DNA of 64,000 nucleotides from Aspergillus flavus (lineage: Eukaryota; Ascomycota; Eurotiomycetes; Eurotiales; Aspergillaceae), in contig NC_092410.1 in the NCBI RefSeq assembly GCF_009017415.1, positions 3,224,001 through 3,288,000 on the forward strand, written 5' to 3'. Of the stretch, positions 34,754-44,750 are shown one piece after another. The notes under the pieces were generated by a model. That model was not told where the DNA came from. It did no database searches and saw nothing but the letters and a program-made list of their open reading frames with translations. Every line of letters begins with the position of its first letter. The first letter of the stretch is position 1. Made by a program: the position numbers and the translations under genes.

Positions 34754-36178
34754 ATGGCAAGATATTCCAACATCGACGACCTCGATTATGCCGACGACTC
34801 TTCAGACGACGGTCTACATTCATTCAACGATAACAACAACAGCGCCTCCTCCTATCGTCTTACTAAATACGCCCGCCCGTTAATCGACTACGTCCGAAAC
34901 GAGTGGCAGAGCAATCCCAAATATGCCTCCCTTCCCACAACAAACAGCGACACCTCTGACTACCCGCGCTGGGTCCAGATGCTCGGCTCGATCGTAACAG
35001 CACCCCGCTTCCGCCGGTACGTCCTTGTTTATACGACAGTTCTGGTCTCGTGCTGGCTCGGGTGGAAGTTCGTCGTGTCGCCGCGGCTGGAGGAACATGC
35101 GGCGATTCTGCACGCGCTGGATCCGCAGGTGAAGGAGGAAGTGGGCGGGTGGTTTGGGGCGAATGCGTTACCCAGATTCGATAATATCGTTCAGTTGAGG
35201 ACGCTGGAGCCGTCGTTGTTGCCGGGGGAGGTGACATCGGAGTCCGATGAGCATGGTGGAAGGAGGTTGATTTTTATCGGTGATGTGCATGGTTGCAAGG
35301 ATGAGTGTGCGTACAATGCCTACAATACCCCTACACCATAACTCCACTCACCGGGTACTAACCTTATATATCTCGGGAATCTACAGTGGAAAGACTCCTA
35401 GAAGAAACATCCTTCAACCCAGACACCGACCATCTCATTTTCACCGGCGACATGATCAACAAGGGCCCCGACAGCCTGGGCGTCGTCGACCTAGCCCGCG
35501 AATACTCAGCCTCATGTGTCCGTGGCGACCACGAAGACAGGGTCCTCAGCCTCCGCCACAACATGATCGCCGCCAACACCATGAACGACGAATTCCTCGA
35601 CGACGCAAACATGCACAGGGGCCAGTACACGAAAGAGCGCCAATTGGCGCGACAGCTGAGCGAAGAGCAAGCTGATTGGCTCGATACTTGTCCGGTCGTT
35701 CTGAACGTAGGCCAGATCAAAGATATGGGACAGGTTGTTGTGGCCCATGCGGGGCTGGTTCCGGGGGTGGATCTTGATAAGCAAGATCCGTATAGTGTTA
35801 TGAATATGTTGACTGTTGATTTGGATACGCATGTGCCGAGTTCGTCGAGGAAAGGCATAAAGTGGACCAAGGTGAGTTACACCCTCTGTTTCTTGCGTGT
35901 ATGCAATCGTCGGTACTGTTCAGGGCTAATGAATATACCAGTTGTTCAACAAACACCAGTCACTTCTCTCTGATAGTCTCCATGAGACCTTCGAAAACCC
36001 CGAGTCGATGCTCACGACCGTCATCTACGGCCACGATTCCAAGTCGTCGCTTTCTCTCAAGACCTACACTAAGGGTATAGATACCGGCTGCTTCAAAGGC
36101 GGGAAACTAACGGCACTGGTCGTTGGGGACGGTGGAAAGCAAAAGACCGTGCAGGTGAGATGTAACAACCACACTTAA
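34754..36178 (+). CDS. Ppn2-like calcineurin-fold metallophosphatase
   Basis: Three exons, 34754-35306, 35387-35871 and 35942-36178, give 424 aa. A Ser/Asp-rich N-terminus (1-85) precedes a single membrane span (YVLVYTTVLVSCWLGWKFVV, about 89-108), so the protein is type II with the enzyme on the luminal side. Metallophosphoesterase motifs follow: GDVHGC at 176-181, GDMINKGPDS from 205, RGDHED at 230-235 (normally GNHE/D), VVVAHAGLVPG and IYGHDS. This matches fungal homologues of the vacuolar Zn-dependent endopolyphosphatase Ppn2 (yeast YNL217W), related to PrpE phosphatases. It probably cleaves polyphosphate in the vacuole. The Asn-to-Asp change at residue 232 is unusual for a metal-bridging position. 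The ATG at 34754 opens an Asp-rich region just before the span. Confidence 0.85.
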
Positions 36179-36509
36179 ATAGTAGGAGGTCAGCGTGAAC
36201 CTTCTCTTGGTTTTGGTTTCTAGATTTGCGTTTCCGTTCTCCGCTGGCATGGGGAAAGCGTGTGATTTTGAATACAAAGCATGCTTGGTGTTACGGCGCT
36301 TCATGATGAAATTGGGTCACTTTTAGGGCATTGTCATGTGTTGATGGACTTAAGGATACTTGTACAACCTATACACTAAGTATATACCAGTCCGCTATAG
36401 ATAGCTCACCTCAGTGAACATCGCCTATGCGGGCCATGACAGTAATATATACATTCTATATATACGAAATAATATGAGAGAGTCCTGTAAAAGAAAACTC
36501 AAGACTTTC
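36179..36509. other. Convergent intergenic region
   Basis: Short 3' flanks of the metallophosphatase (plus) and LCCL protein (minus); nothing else seen. Confidence 0.6.
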
Positions 36510-38584
36510 TCAGGGATGCCCGGAATTATTCCACACCCCATCGGCCTCCCAAACAACCGGCTTCGTAAAATCCTCATACCAGAGCCCACCAAGGGCATTC
36601 ATCTTGACATAACCGAACCGGAAATACTCCGGCTCATCCGCCTTAAGCCGCGTCCAATTGAAGGATTCCACAGATCCATTATCTGACTTGAAAGCCTGAA
36701 ACCGTTCAACATCATTCACCAAAACGCTGATCCCGTCAGCATCCTCGGCGACATCCGGAAACTTGAATACAATGTTCTGGGCCGAAGGGACGAACGGAGC
36801 CCCGATTACAGGGAGGATACTTCCAAGCTCCGCACCGTTGAGCAGAGCAGCTGCTGTTTGAAGGATGCTGTCGAAGCCCCATCTTGCGATGCCGTTGATG
36901 AACAGGCCGACCAGGAGACCTTGGTACATGAGACTGGGCCTGGTTTGGATGGTTGTCCCGGGGAGGAAGAGGAGACTGAGGATGTAGTGGTGGATTCGGA
37001 GGTTCATGTTTGGTACAACGAGAAGGGCGACAATGCCGCAGACCATGATGCCGTATATAGACAGCATTTTTGGGAGTCTGCCCTCGTTGCGGAAGGCGAG
37101 GGCTTGGGTTAACACGATGGCGATCAGAAGAACGACGATGATGACCAGCGCGGGGATGGCGCCTGGTTGTTGTTGGATATCGTGGGGCGTCAGACGGGAG
37201 ATGGGGATCTTGTCGAATGTGTCGGTGTTGAGGGCTCCCACCCAACAGGGTCCCAGCCAGAGGACGGTCTTGTCCCAGTGGGCGTCCAGGTCTTTCAGCG
37301 TGTGCCGGATGCAGAAATAGTACAGTGCGAATCCGACAAAGGCACAGGGGAGAAATCGGCCAAGTGCGGTGGATACCACCTCGTAGAAATCTGGGGAGTA
37401 AGGTGGATCAGACGAAAGAGCTACTTGGAAGTAGACGATGAAGTATATAGAAGCGTAGAACGCCGCAGGCGACGTGGTGAATAGTGATAGTATAGCAGTG
37501 ACTATCAGGGAGAAGGTGAACAACGGCCATCGAAGATCCTGGCAGCTTACGCTGCTCTCGTCGGAAAACTCTCCGCTTCCAAAGGTGAAAGAGAGTGGGA
37601 AGTTAGATGGGAAGCCTATGCTTGAGATTCCGTTCTTCTCGATGGATACAAAGCCGGAGTACTCGCCCGTCCGACGGAGAATGCCACAACCACCCTTCTG
37701 GTCGCTGATGAGCCCAGCGTGCAGGGCTGCAGGGCAGATCGCAGAGTCCCCACGATAAATACCGTAGTTGTTACTTTCAGAGCTCTCCGTACCACCTCCG
37801 ATAACGAGATTCTTGTAATTTATCTCCTCCGGGCCTACATAGTAAGGTTCAAGCACGATCGTGGAGGCACAACCTGCAGGGCAGCGGAATGCAAACCCTC
37901 CTTTATCAAAGGGACGACAATCATCGCCATTGATCCCGCAACTAGTAGCGTTCGACCTGCCACGATAAGTAGATGAGTACACATGATAAGGCTCGGACCA
38001 GGAAGAAATCAGTCGACGTTACCATACCACAGTCCGCCATAACATGGGAGTTTTACAGGTTTTCCATAGCCCGGAATCTCCTGGGCTGAAATAGAATAAT
38101 GCAAAGTTTCTATAAACACAGCGCCCCAAACACCCAGGCAAAGTACAAGGAGCCAGACTTTAGCGCTCTTGCTAGGAAAGTAGCGCTCCACGAGCCGACC
38201 AGGAGCGGTTTGCCATCGGCGCAGCCAAGGGTTGATCAGATACTTGCGCGGCGGCGATGGTCCTTTAATCCATGTATAGATCCTAGAGAGAGAGCACGAG
38301 AATTGACCCGATTCTTGATCAGGGCGCAAACGTGGGGTTGAGGTTGGCAGTAGCGGCTCATTGGTGCCATGAAAATCATCGGTACCCTGAAAATGGTCGT
38401 CGGCGTGTACCGAGTCAGTACTTGGCCTCGTGACGATCACGAATGGGTTGTTTCCTGAGGAATCCTCATGGGCCAGAATATGCATCGGATACGCCTCCGC
38501 GTCCGGGAGTTTCTTTTCAGGGGAAGAGGACCTAGACCTGGATCCCCCTCTAGGTGTTTGGTCCGAATGCATTTTTGGCAACAT
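36510..38584 (-). CDS. LCCL-domain multi-pass membrane protein
   Basis: Two exons on the minus strand, 38584-38028 and 37956-36510, give 667 aa. A cytosolic disordered N-terminus (1-130) leads to a first span (VWLLVLCLGVWGAVFIETL). Next comes a luminal LCCL domain that begins right at the splice junction, with LWSNATSCGINGDDCRPF, CRPFDKGGFAFRCPAGC, a YRGDSAICPAALHAG block and a G-G-C-G-I-L segment, the usual Cys pattern of LCCL. About seven further hydrophobic segments and a C-terminal soluble part follow. Fungal LCCL membrane proteins are conserved in filamentous ascomycetes; their role is not established, although LCCL folds bind lipids or glycans in other proteins. Donor GTATGG was preferred over the nearer GTAACG because only it keeps the frame (TG|G). 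The first Met could also be 12 bases downstream (MHSDQTP). Confidence 0.88.
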
Positions 38585-39358
38585 AAGCCATGGATGAGTG
38601 GAAAGTGAACCGCGGGAGAGAGACTCCTGAAAGGAATATCAACTCAGCCCCTTTAAATGAACTTAGTCATCGAATCACTCAACGTGGCTTCAACTCCTCC
38701 ACGAGTTGGACTTGAGTATAGGAATTGCCCTGGAGACTTTTAGATGAATGTCTCAATCGTCAAAGGGAAGGTGGCAGCTTATTGGTTTTTTAGGTTTAAA
38801 TTTAGCCCGCGATCCATCCTTAGTAGCAGCTGGAGTCACGCTCGCTTTCCAGACTGCAACCGCGACCGAAACATCTTAGACACCTGATAAACAAGGCAAT
38901 CATGTACAACACACATTAGATACAAAACCAAAGTAGACTTGAATTATCAACTAAAGATTAAAGATCAGGGTCTAAACGTAATGAGCGAGATAGTTTGCCA
39001 CCAACATGCCACATGAGCTCATCAACACGCCGACGGGGTATCTGTATTAGTATTAATTGTAATAAAAAAGAGTCATTAGGTCGTTTCCCGTGTCAATGGT
39101 CATGCATCCCGCTGATGGCGAGCCATGAACATCCAGCAGAACTTGACGCGACTATAACAAGTGGCGGCGCTGTATTGCACCAATACTGAATCACGACGCA
39201 GAATATCGTGTCAGGATTGGGGTATAAAGAGTGTCGTGTGGGTTGATAGATGTCTCTCTTTGAATCACCGGTCTGATTCTCGCTGATAGCCGGCCATACC
39301 CGGGGCTATTCGGCAGCCGAGAAAACCAGACAAGATCGTAAAGCATAGCGTTTCAAAT
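38585..39358. other. Intergenic region
   Basis: Upstream of the LCCL gene and 3' flank of the MARVEL gene. AT-rich, no supported feature. Confidence 0.5.
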
Positions 39359-40121
39359 TTAAACAGCGGACCGCCTAAAGAAGCCACGGCGATTGCTACT
39401 AGATAAAAATCAGCATCACGTATATGGCCAGGAACCATGATAGAAAACTTACACTGCGTCACTGGTAGTACCACGGACCCGGAAGGTGAACCAGATACCC
39501 TAAGCACAGACTCAATCAGTATACGAGATTACATCCATAGATGCGGAGGTGAGTACGGACCACAAGCGCCGAAACAAGCCAGACGCAGGCAGAGATGAAG
39601 CTGAATGCCTCTGCGGCTTTCCACCGACCACACACGTCGTTATGAACGATACCGCCCCATGCCCAGATACTTCCGCAGTTAAATTTGTGGATAGCGTCAA
39701 CGAGGATACCGAAGGCAGCAAACCAAGCGAGAGAGATAATGACATCAACTGTGAGAATATATCAGCTATTGATCTCAACTTTTTTTACGCCATAGCACGG
39801 AGAAGACGTACAGGGCCACGAAAAGAAGCCGGATGAGAAAGGTATCAGCCATATCAGGCCCAGTAGAATGGATAAACCGGCAATTACTTCGGTATAGATC
39901 CATCGTGCTTGAGGCCAAGCCTCAAGGTCATCCAACGAACCAAGGTAGTAACCGATGATACCGGCGACGATCTGGAGCAATGTTAATTTTTATTTTCTCT
40001 TCTTCTGTCTTTTCCCACTCATAATCGCTTCTTCTGTGGAGGTGTATAGAGAACGTACCGCACCGCAGATGATTTCTACCACGCGGAGAACAATCGACAC
40101 GAGACGTGAGACGACAGGCAT
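39359..40121 (-). CDS. MARVEL-domain integral membrane protein
   Basis: Predicted five exons on the minus strand, 40121-40059, 39971-39812, 39748-39561, 39499-39453 and 39398-39359, give 165 aa. The joined protein starts MPVVSRLVSIVLRVVEIICG and has four hydrophobic segments: residues about 5-30, 42-65, 70-95 and 118-140. The order and the short loops fit the MARVEL (four-span) family; the C-terminus SNRRGFFRRSAV is a basic cytosolic tail typical of fungal members. MARVEL proteins organise membrane microdomains such as eisosomes (Nce102/Sur7-like). The donor of the third intron appears to be GTCCGT after GTG; an alternative GTGGTC three bases upstream would remove one Val. The other junctions use ordinary GT/AG. 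No single ORF reveals the gene. Confidence 0.75.
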
Positions 40122-41431
40122 GATGACAGTGTAATGTGTGAGTCTCGAGTAGCGGTGTGAATGGTGAGGACAAAGATGCAGGTACGAAACAAGGGTGCCT
40201 AATAAGGACGTATGCGGAGTGTAAGTCTGATATCACACTGTACTTAGTAGTCTGCGAGGAGAATGGTATAAATATGAGAGATCGGCTGCAAGAAGCGAGT
40301 AGGGTGGAGGAAGTAACCAGTTTAAATACGAGCTTCCCGCCAGACCAGGAAGATCTGCAGCAACTTTTTTCTTCATCGTTTTTCTTTTTTCTTGGTCCTT
40401 ACTCTAGCGAGTTAATGAAGTTAATTTCTTTTGATCGTCACTCCAGCGAGATGACATAGTTTCTTTCCGATGATTGGCTAATGAGAACGGCTCGTGTTCT
40501 GCCCAACGTAGGTAGTCTAGGCTCCAGATTATCTTTTCCACTTATTCCATTTGTTGAGCGGTGGACAACGAGACATTTGAGTATGCTTGAGGTTGCACAA
40601 TATACTCTGACATCACAGTTTACAGGTCTCAAATGTGGCGCAATATACCACCTCTATTAGGGCGATAACAACCGTTAGATTCACCTCAAATTTTTTTCAA
40701 TTTCCGTACCTTCAGAAAGCAAGGGAACAACTTCGGAAATCCCAGAAAATCATTACCCTTTAAAAAGTTAGTTGTTAGTAAATCAACAGAGCTAACTGTA
40801 AACTAGGGCTGAAAAGGTACTCCACCATGTCCATCACTAGGCAGAAAACAGCATGTAAACCATACCGCAGCTATCCACTTTATCCACTATCCATCGCACT
40901 CTATATCTAGTCTATGCCTGGAAGGGTTCAATAGCTCCATATTCTTACCATGGAAAGGTATTCACATAGAGGCGCAAGTTTTGCAATATGGCGTTTTCTC
41001 GGGATCTTTTCCCTATTTTTCTTCCTTCGCTTATTTACTTTCGCTCTTGTAAATACAAGAACATACAAGTGACGAGCAAATAAACGAAGCCTGAAGATTG
41101 TGGCTGAAGTGACGTCATGTGCAGTATGGTAGCCTGAAGATCATCTGACCGCCACATTGTCATGGGTCCTATCAATTAGTTCAATTTTTCCCTCTCTTTT
41201 CCCTCTGTTTTTCAGTTTCCACTTCAATCAAGCCATCATTTACTAAAGTTCTAGTTCCTAACCTATTTTTTCCAGAATACGCGATGAATAATAGCATGTG
41301 GCATGATACAATTACATTGATTATCTCATATCAATAGTCAAGAGTAGTAATACAGTCTGACGCCCGCATCAACACATAACGAGTATAGAACCCAGTAGCA
41401 GAAAAACCAGATAGACATCAAAGAAAGGCAA
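40122..41431. promoter_or_regulatory. Intergenic region with perfect CRE palindrome
   Basis: Upstream region of the MARVEL gene and 3' flank of the DUF4336 gene. A perfect TGACGTCA lies at 41110-41117. No other feature is supported. Confidence 0.5.
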
Positions 41432-42325
41432 TCAGAGATTTTTTCTCCCTTCCAAATGCCACTCCATCACCGTCCGGAATACCCCCTTAGCCCCACTCTC
41501 AACCACATCTCCATGGCAGGGAATCAACCGATTAAAATCCCACTTATCAATGCGGCGTACTGATTCATTAAAAGCCTTCCGGTCACCACTCGACAGTATA
41601 TACCACACAAACCTCTTCTGCCATGTCGCAGGCGCGTTAGTCGAGAGCAACGGGCTGATAATCTTGGTAAGGAGTCCCGAAGTGGCGCTTTCACCCGTCT
41701 TCGAATACTGCTCCCTTGCGGGGAGATTAAATAAGAGATCCGCCTCGATGAGCGTGCGCGATCGCTTATGCAGAAACACGAGCTCCCGTGACGGATGTCC
41801 GTACACGTATTCGGTCTCAAACTCTGAGTCAAACTCTTCGGAGATTTTCTGCTGGCCGTGGTTCTCTTTGCGGAACACGTGTTGGAACGGTGTATCCTTG
41901 TATTCGGGGTTGGATTGCCGCTTCTCGTAGAGACCTTCGGGTGCGATGATTTCGGCGTCCGGGTACGCCTCTTTCCACGATGTAATATTGATATGGTGCT
42001 CGAGGTCCAGCGCTGCGATATACTTGAGATGACCGCCTAGACTTGAGATGGCCTCGCGGACTTCTGGTGTGAGGGATACTGGGGAAAACACTGCTATAGC
42101 GCCGGATGCCAGCTTCACTGTCGGAGGTTGTTAGATTTCTTTTGCGCAAGCTTCGCCGGTTGAGGATCGATTTTTGGGCTATGGATATGTACCTAGGGTT
42201 CCTCGTCCGCCAAACTTTAAACGTCCAAACCTCGCGAATGGCAAGCTCATTGTAATCACGTCCGAAGTCACATTGCGAATTACCATCACCTCGGATGGGT
42301 TCTTGGGGAAGAGTTGCGGAGCCAT
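41432..42325 (-). CDS. DUF4336-type protein (metallo-beta-lactamase-like fold)
   Basis: Two exons on the minus strand, 42325-42193 and 42117-41432, give 272 aa. The beginning VMVIRNVTSDVITMSLPFARFGRLKFGGRGTLVKL and the segment AVFSPVSLTPEVREAISSLGGHLKYIAALDLEHHINITSWKEAYPDAEIIAPEGLYEKR are typical of the DUF4336 family, which shares a beta-lactamase-like fold; HHINI takes the place of the HxHxDH motif and most metal ligands are missing. RLIPCHGDVV near the end keeps a C-terminal His. Likely non-enzymatic or with an altered metal site. The function of the fungal proteins is not known. Splicing (CTAG|GTACAT, then CGACAG) adds 44 N-terminal residues that form the expected first strands. Confidence 0.8.
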
Positions 42326-42887
42326 GATTGAGGGCGTACTTATTCGTGCGACTATTTTCCGGTGGTGATTGTCGCGATGGGGAGTTGAAATACTTATTGG
42401 GACTCTGGCTACTTCGTACTGATAAGTTGTTCGTGGGCTCACATGCTCTGGGATGTTCGTTCAGTAATCAATTAATTAAGCACAGGAATCTGGACTTGTG
42501 GCTGAAACAGTATGACAGCGGAGTGTGACGTCAACGTAGCGCGGGCCTACGGTCTAGAACGCTGTGCATCTATAAGCCAACAGACTGGCTTCTATTTTGC
42601 TTTGCTAAGCTACCTTACGGAGTATAACTTATTTCAAATTATAAATGTTTATGTAATTCCAAGTGTACATTGTTGATTGGAAACACGTGCACTCAGGCGC
42701 AGATCTACGTTACGAACCATGTACAAGTCATAAATAACATAAGCATAAGTTTGATTTGCAACCTCCAGAACAAGATGGGTATCATAAGTATCTACGATTA
42801 ATCAAAAAGGGGAAAGATAAGGAATAACAAAAACTCAGATGCTCGGCTCCAGACTGCCGTCAGCAGAGCAATGCGGCCAGACAGCCC
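42326..42887. promoter_or_regulatory. Intergenic region with CRE upstream of the DUF4336 gene
   Basis: A perfect TGACGTCA, extended as TGACGTCAAC, lies at 42526-42533, about 200 bp before the start codon of the DUF4336 gene on the minus strand. The right part is the 3' flank of nse4. Confidence 0.5.
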
Positions 42888-44332
42888 CTAGCTATACCAG
42901 CCGTGCCCAGTGTTCTCATGTTGCTCTTCTTCGCGATGTGGAATGATGGATTCCTCGATACCGTAGACTTCGATTAGGTCCCGCCAGGTTTCAAAGTCAA
43001 GGCTGAAAATAGCCTGATGTTTTTGAACCCCTTTCCTTTGGGCTTCGCTTGGGGCATACGGTTTCGCAGCATCTGTAACAACCAACGTTAGGTAAAGAAG
43101 TATGAATGAAGTCCAGGAGAGACCCACGTAGAGTTGGCAAATGTCGACTATCTACCTGGATACCAACAGTGCCATCCCTGACCAGGAAGCTGACGTAGAA
43201 CAGATTTTCCACACTTTGTCCGAACGACCTCGGATTGATGCAGAAGTGAAACAGGGGAACACCACCATCATCCGCAACATGATGTTGAGCCATCACTTTT
43301 TGCACCATTTCATCTGTGGGTTCTTCTTCCAGTTGCGACAGTAGTCTCTCTACCATGTCTTGGCCAGCATTCTGCGTTCTTGCAAGCAGTTTGTTGATGC
43401 TTGTACACATGGTGGTAAGGTTAGACGTTTCTTGTCGATCAAGATCTTCCTCCCGAAGCTCCTGTGGTCGCACCGCTTGTGACGGATCGATACGCTCTCT
43501 AGCCCTTCGCTGTGTAATTTGTCGGGTACGCTTCTGTACCGACAATGGTCCTAGCAAGAACCCGGAAACGGAAGGCCGTGAATTGTGGCGGAAACAAGCA
43601 GATCGCCCAAGCCAGTCCCAGTTCATCGCATCTCCTTGGTCCTCATCGCTATCATTGGGGTCCGCTTGACTTCTGCCTGAAGCTTGGCCACGACGACGCT
43701 GTGTGCTCGACAGCATAGCTTGTGAGTCTTCTGGAGCCCTGCGCATAAACGATATGCATTTAGAGACAAATTCGTCCACATCTATACCTGCAGATGCATC
43801 TCCCAAGACTAAATGTGCGGTCTTCTTGTATGAGAGGTCGGCGGCACTGACTAAGAGACGTGAGTCGATCGTAGCGTCTGAAGTCTGCTTAACTTCTTGG
43901 AAGTATTCGTTGGCTTTTTGAATGGTGTCCCGAATGCCATAATTGCCAGGCTGCATATACTCGCTCCTAGAATCTACACCATTGTTAAGAAATGAATAAA
44001 GTACTGTGCGGTGAGACCGTACCATGTAACTCCCGCGTCAAGTCCCTAAGTCCCTTCCTAACCCGCCTTCGTTCCTTTTCATCCTGATCTGGGTCGTAAA
44101 ATTGTTTATCGCGATCCTGTTGCGATGGGGATACTTGCGACTGACTGCCGCTCTGAATATTGGACGCTCTATTTGACAAGCGCTGGCGCTTTGCATTGGC
44201 GCTGGAGGACATAGTCTGAGCCTGGCTTCTTTTTTCAACACGAGCGGAAACTTGGCGGTTCTCTTTATCGGATGAAGGTTCAGGCGATGAAGATTGACTT
44301 GAAGGCCTACGGCTGTGCGAAATGCGTGCCAT
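42888..44332 (-). CDS. nse4: Smc5/6 complex kleisin subunit Nse4
   Basis: Three exons on the minus strand, 44332-44023, 43973-43128 and 43072-42888, give 446 aa. A basic/Ser-rich, disordered N-terminus (1-75) is followed by the kleisin N-terminal part (YDPDQDEKERRRVRKGLRDL, then ANEYFQEVKQTSDATIDSRLL), a middle linker and the C-terminal winged-helix part with VPLFHFCINPRSFGQSVENLFYVSFLVRDG, the best-conserved Nse4 block. The end, SLDFETWRDLIEVYGIEESIIPHR, matches the family terminus. Nse4 bridges the Smc5 and Smc6 heads and supports homologous recombination repair and replication-fork stability in the nucleus. It lies divergent to vps34, with about 420 bp between the starts. Confidence 0.9.
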
Positions 44333-44750
44333 GCTTAGTAGCGGGACTTCGACGAAAGTACGTCAAACACAAGACGCGACAGGGGGTGGGCCGAAACTAT
44401 GACAGGCTGGTGAGACAAGGTTATAATTCACCAAAAATAATTGGGGGCGATGTCACTTAGGTAAGAAAGGCATGAGGCAATTAGACCGCTAATAATGGTC
44501 TCACCAACAACTCCATCTATCAATCATTATTGCTTTTTTGGAAGGCTGCCGCGCGCCAAACGCGTTGCGAAGAGATCACGTGAAATCAGCTGACCCCGCG
44601 TCATCCGATAAGTGCTCTAGACTCTTGCCCAATCAATAGGCCGCATTGCCATCTCCCCGGACGGAGCTCTGTTGTCCTCCTTTCACAGAGATATATGTAA
44701 TGAAGGACTCCAAGAGTCAATGAGGGCTAATTCGGAATCTCCGAATCAAG
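44333..44750. promoter_or_regulatory. Shared divergent promoter region nse4/vps34
   Basis: These 418 bp contain a CCAAT box at 44629-44633 and short inverted GCGCG/CGCGTT-like runs near 44552. Both genes must start here. Confidence 0.5.
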
